Assembly: GCA_021776755.1 (NCBI GenBank)
Contig: JAJFFI010000102.1
Location: 1-6,201, forward strand
DNA length: 6,201 bases
DNA from: Alphaproteobacteria bacterium
Lineage (GTDB): Bacteria > Pseudomonadota > Alphaproteobacteria > JAJFFI01
Direction: 5' to 3'
The first letter of the stretch is position 1, and each line of letters begins with the position of its first letter. This document shows, one piece after another, positions 6,041 through 6,201 of the stretch. The notes beneath the pieces are model-generated. The model saw nothing but the letters and a program-made list of their open reading frames with translations. It had not been told where the DNA came from and ran no database searches. The position numbers were made by a program, and so were the translations under genes.

Positions 6041-6072
6041 TTAACCATTTGATATCATTTCTTCCCTAGTAT
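6041..6072 (+). promoter_or_regulatory. Candidate CtrA-type promoter in the AT-rich leader after rimI
   Basis: TTAACCAT (6041-6048) equals the 8-base CtrA half-motif described in Caulobacter. A -10-like TAGTAT lies at 6067-6072, so the site covers the expected -35 position, the usual place for CtrA-activated promoters. It is preceded by a partly symmetric GGTTA-TTTCGT-TAACC (6031-6046). Transcription would start near 6079, leaving a leader of about 60 nt. The region from 5962 to 6137 is otherwise AT-rich and holds no gene or clear terminator that I can see. Confidence 0.4.
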
Positions 6073-6137
6073 CGAGGCTGTGAGAGCAGAATAAAAACAA
6101 CGCTCTTCAAGAAAAATCTCGGAAAAGGAAGAAGAAG

Positions 6138-6201
6138 ATGAAAAGGAACGGAACCGAGAAGCCCGTGGAGACGATCGAGATCCTGGACCAGACCGCCGAT
6201 A
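6138..6201 (+). CDS. Start of an unidentified gene, possibly a MucR/Ros-type regulator (partial)
   Basis: Only 21 complete codons fit: MKRNGTEKPVETIEILDQTAD, then the window ends. A purine-rich GGAAGAAGAAG (6127-6137) directly upstream contains a plausible ribosome binding site. The LDQTAD segment resembles the N-terminus of MucR/Ros zinc-finger regulators, which often reads L-x-x-TA-(D/E)-I-V-x-AYV, and a MucR-like gene near tsaB-rimI fits alphaproteobacterial gene order as I recall it. Six residues are too few to be sure, so the identity is a guess while the presence of a gene start is fairly safe. Confidence 0.5.
   Translation, partial: MKRNGTEKPVETIEILDQTAD

Noticed and set aside
6082..6107. 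Hairpin GAGAGC/GCTCTT in the leader of the last gene
   Set aside because: A 6-bp stem including a G-U pair around a 14-nt loop is too weak to call a terminator or riboswitch.

Overview
The window looks like chromosomal DNA of a GC-rich alphaproteobacterium. The clues are GC-rich wobble positions in every gene, a mitochondrial-type Nfu protein with an Nfu_N domain, a lipoprotein resembling the CC0125/CC1285 family known from Caulobacter, a CtrA-like TTAACCAT site, and a tsaB-rimI pair followed by what may be a MucR/Ros-type gene. The order Rhodospirillales or a relative is only a guess. I see no tRNA, rRNA, CRISPR array, insertion sequence or phage gene, and there is no gene-free stretch longer than about 230 bases.

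Left part (1-2621, all on the minus strand). Read in the direction of transcription, a class IIIb nucleotide cyclase gene comes first (2621 to 1347). A CitE/HpcH-like CoA-ester lyase gene follows (1347 to 460), joined to it by a one-base TGATG stop/start overlap. Then, after a 113-bp gap, comes a GbsR/MarR-type regulator (346 to beyond the window edge). The regulator has its own likely promoter: a perfect TTGACA -35 box and a 10-bp-arm inverted repeat over the -10/start region, which suggests autoregulation. The tight coupling suggests that a cyclic-nucleotide signal and a CoA-ester reaction are made together, but the substrate and signal are unknown.

Middle part (2622-4682). A gap of about 230 bp separates the divergent cyclase and nfu genes. 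On the plus strand lie an Nfu-type Fe-S carrier gene (2851-3405) and a small outer-membrane lipoprotein gene with a Gly/Tyr/His-rich tract (3449-4114). A VanX/DdpX-type D-Ala-D-Ala dipeptidase gene (4682 to 4122, minus strand) converges on the lipoprotein gene with only 7 bp between stop codons and no visible terminator.

Right part (4683-6201). tsaB and rimI, for tRNA t6A synthesis and ribosomal protein S18 acetylation, form an ATGA-overlapping pair. They are followed by an AT-rich leader with a CtrA-like site placed at the -35 position of a candidate -10 box, and then the first 21 codons of a gene that may encode a MucR/Ros regulator. Overall this is mostly housekeeping sequence. The cyclase/CoA-lyase pair with its neighbouring regulator is the part least explained by known systems.
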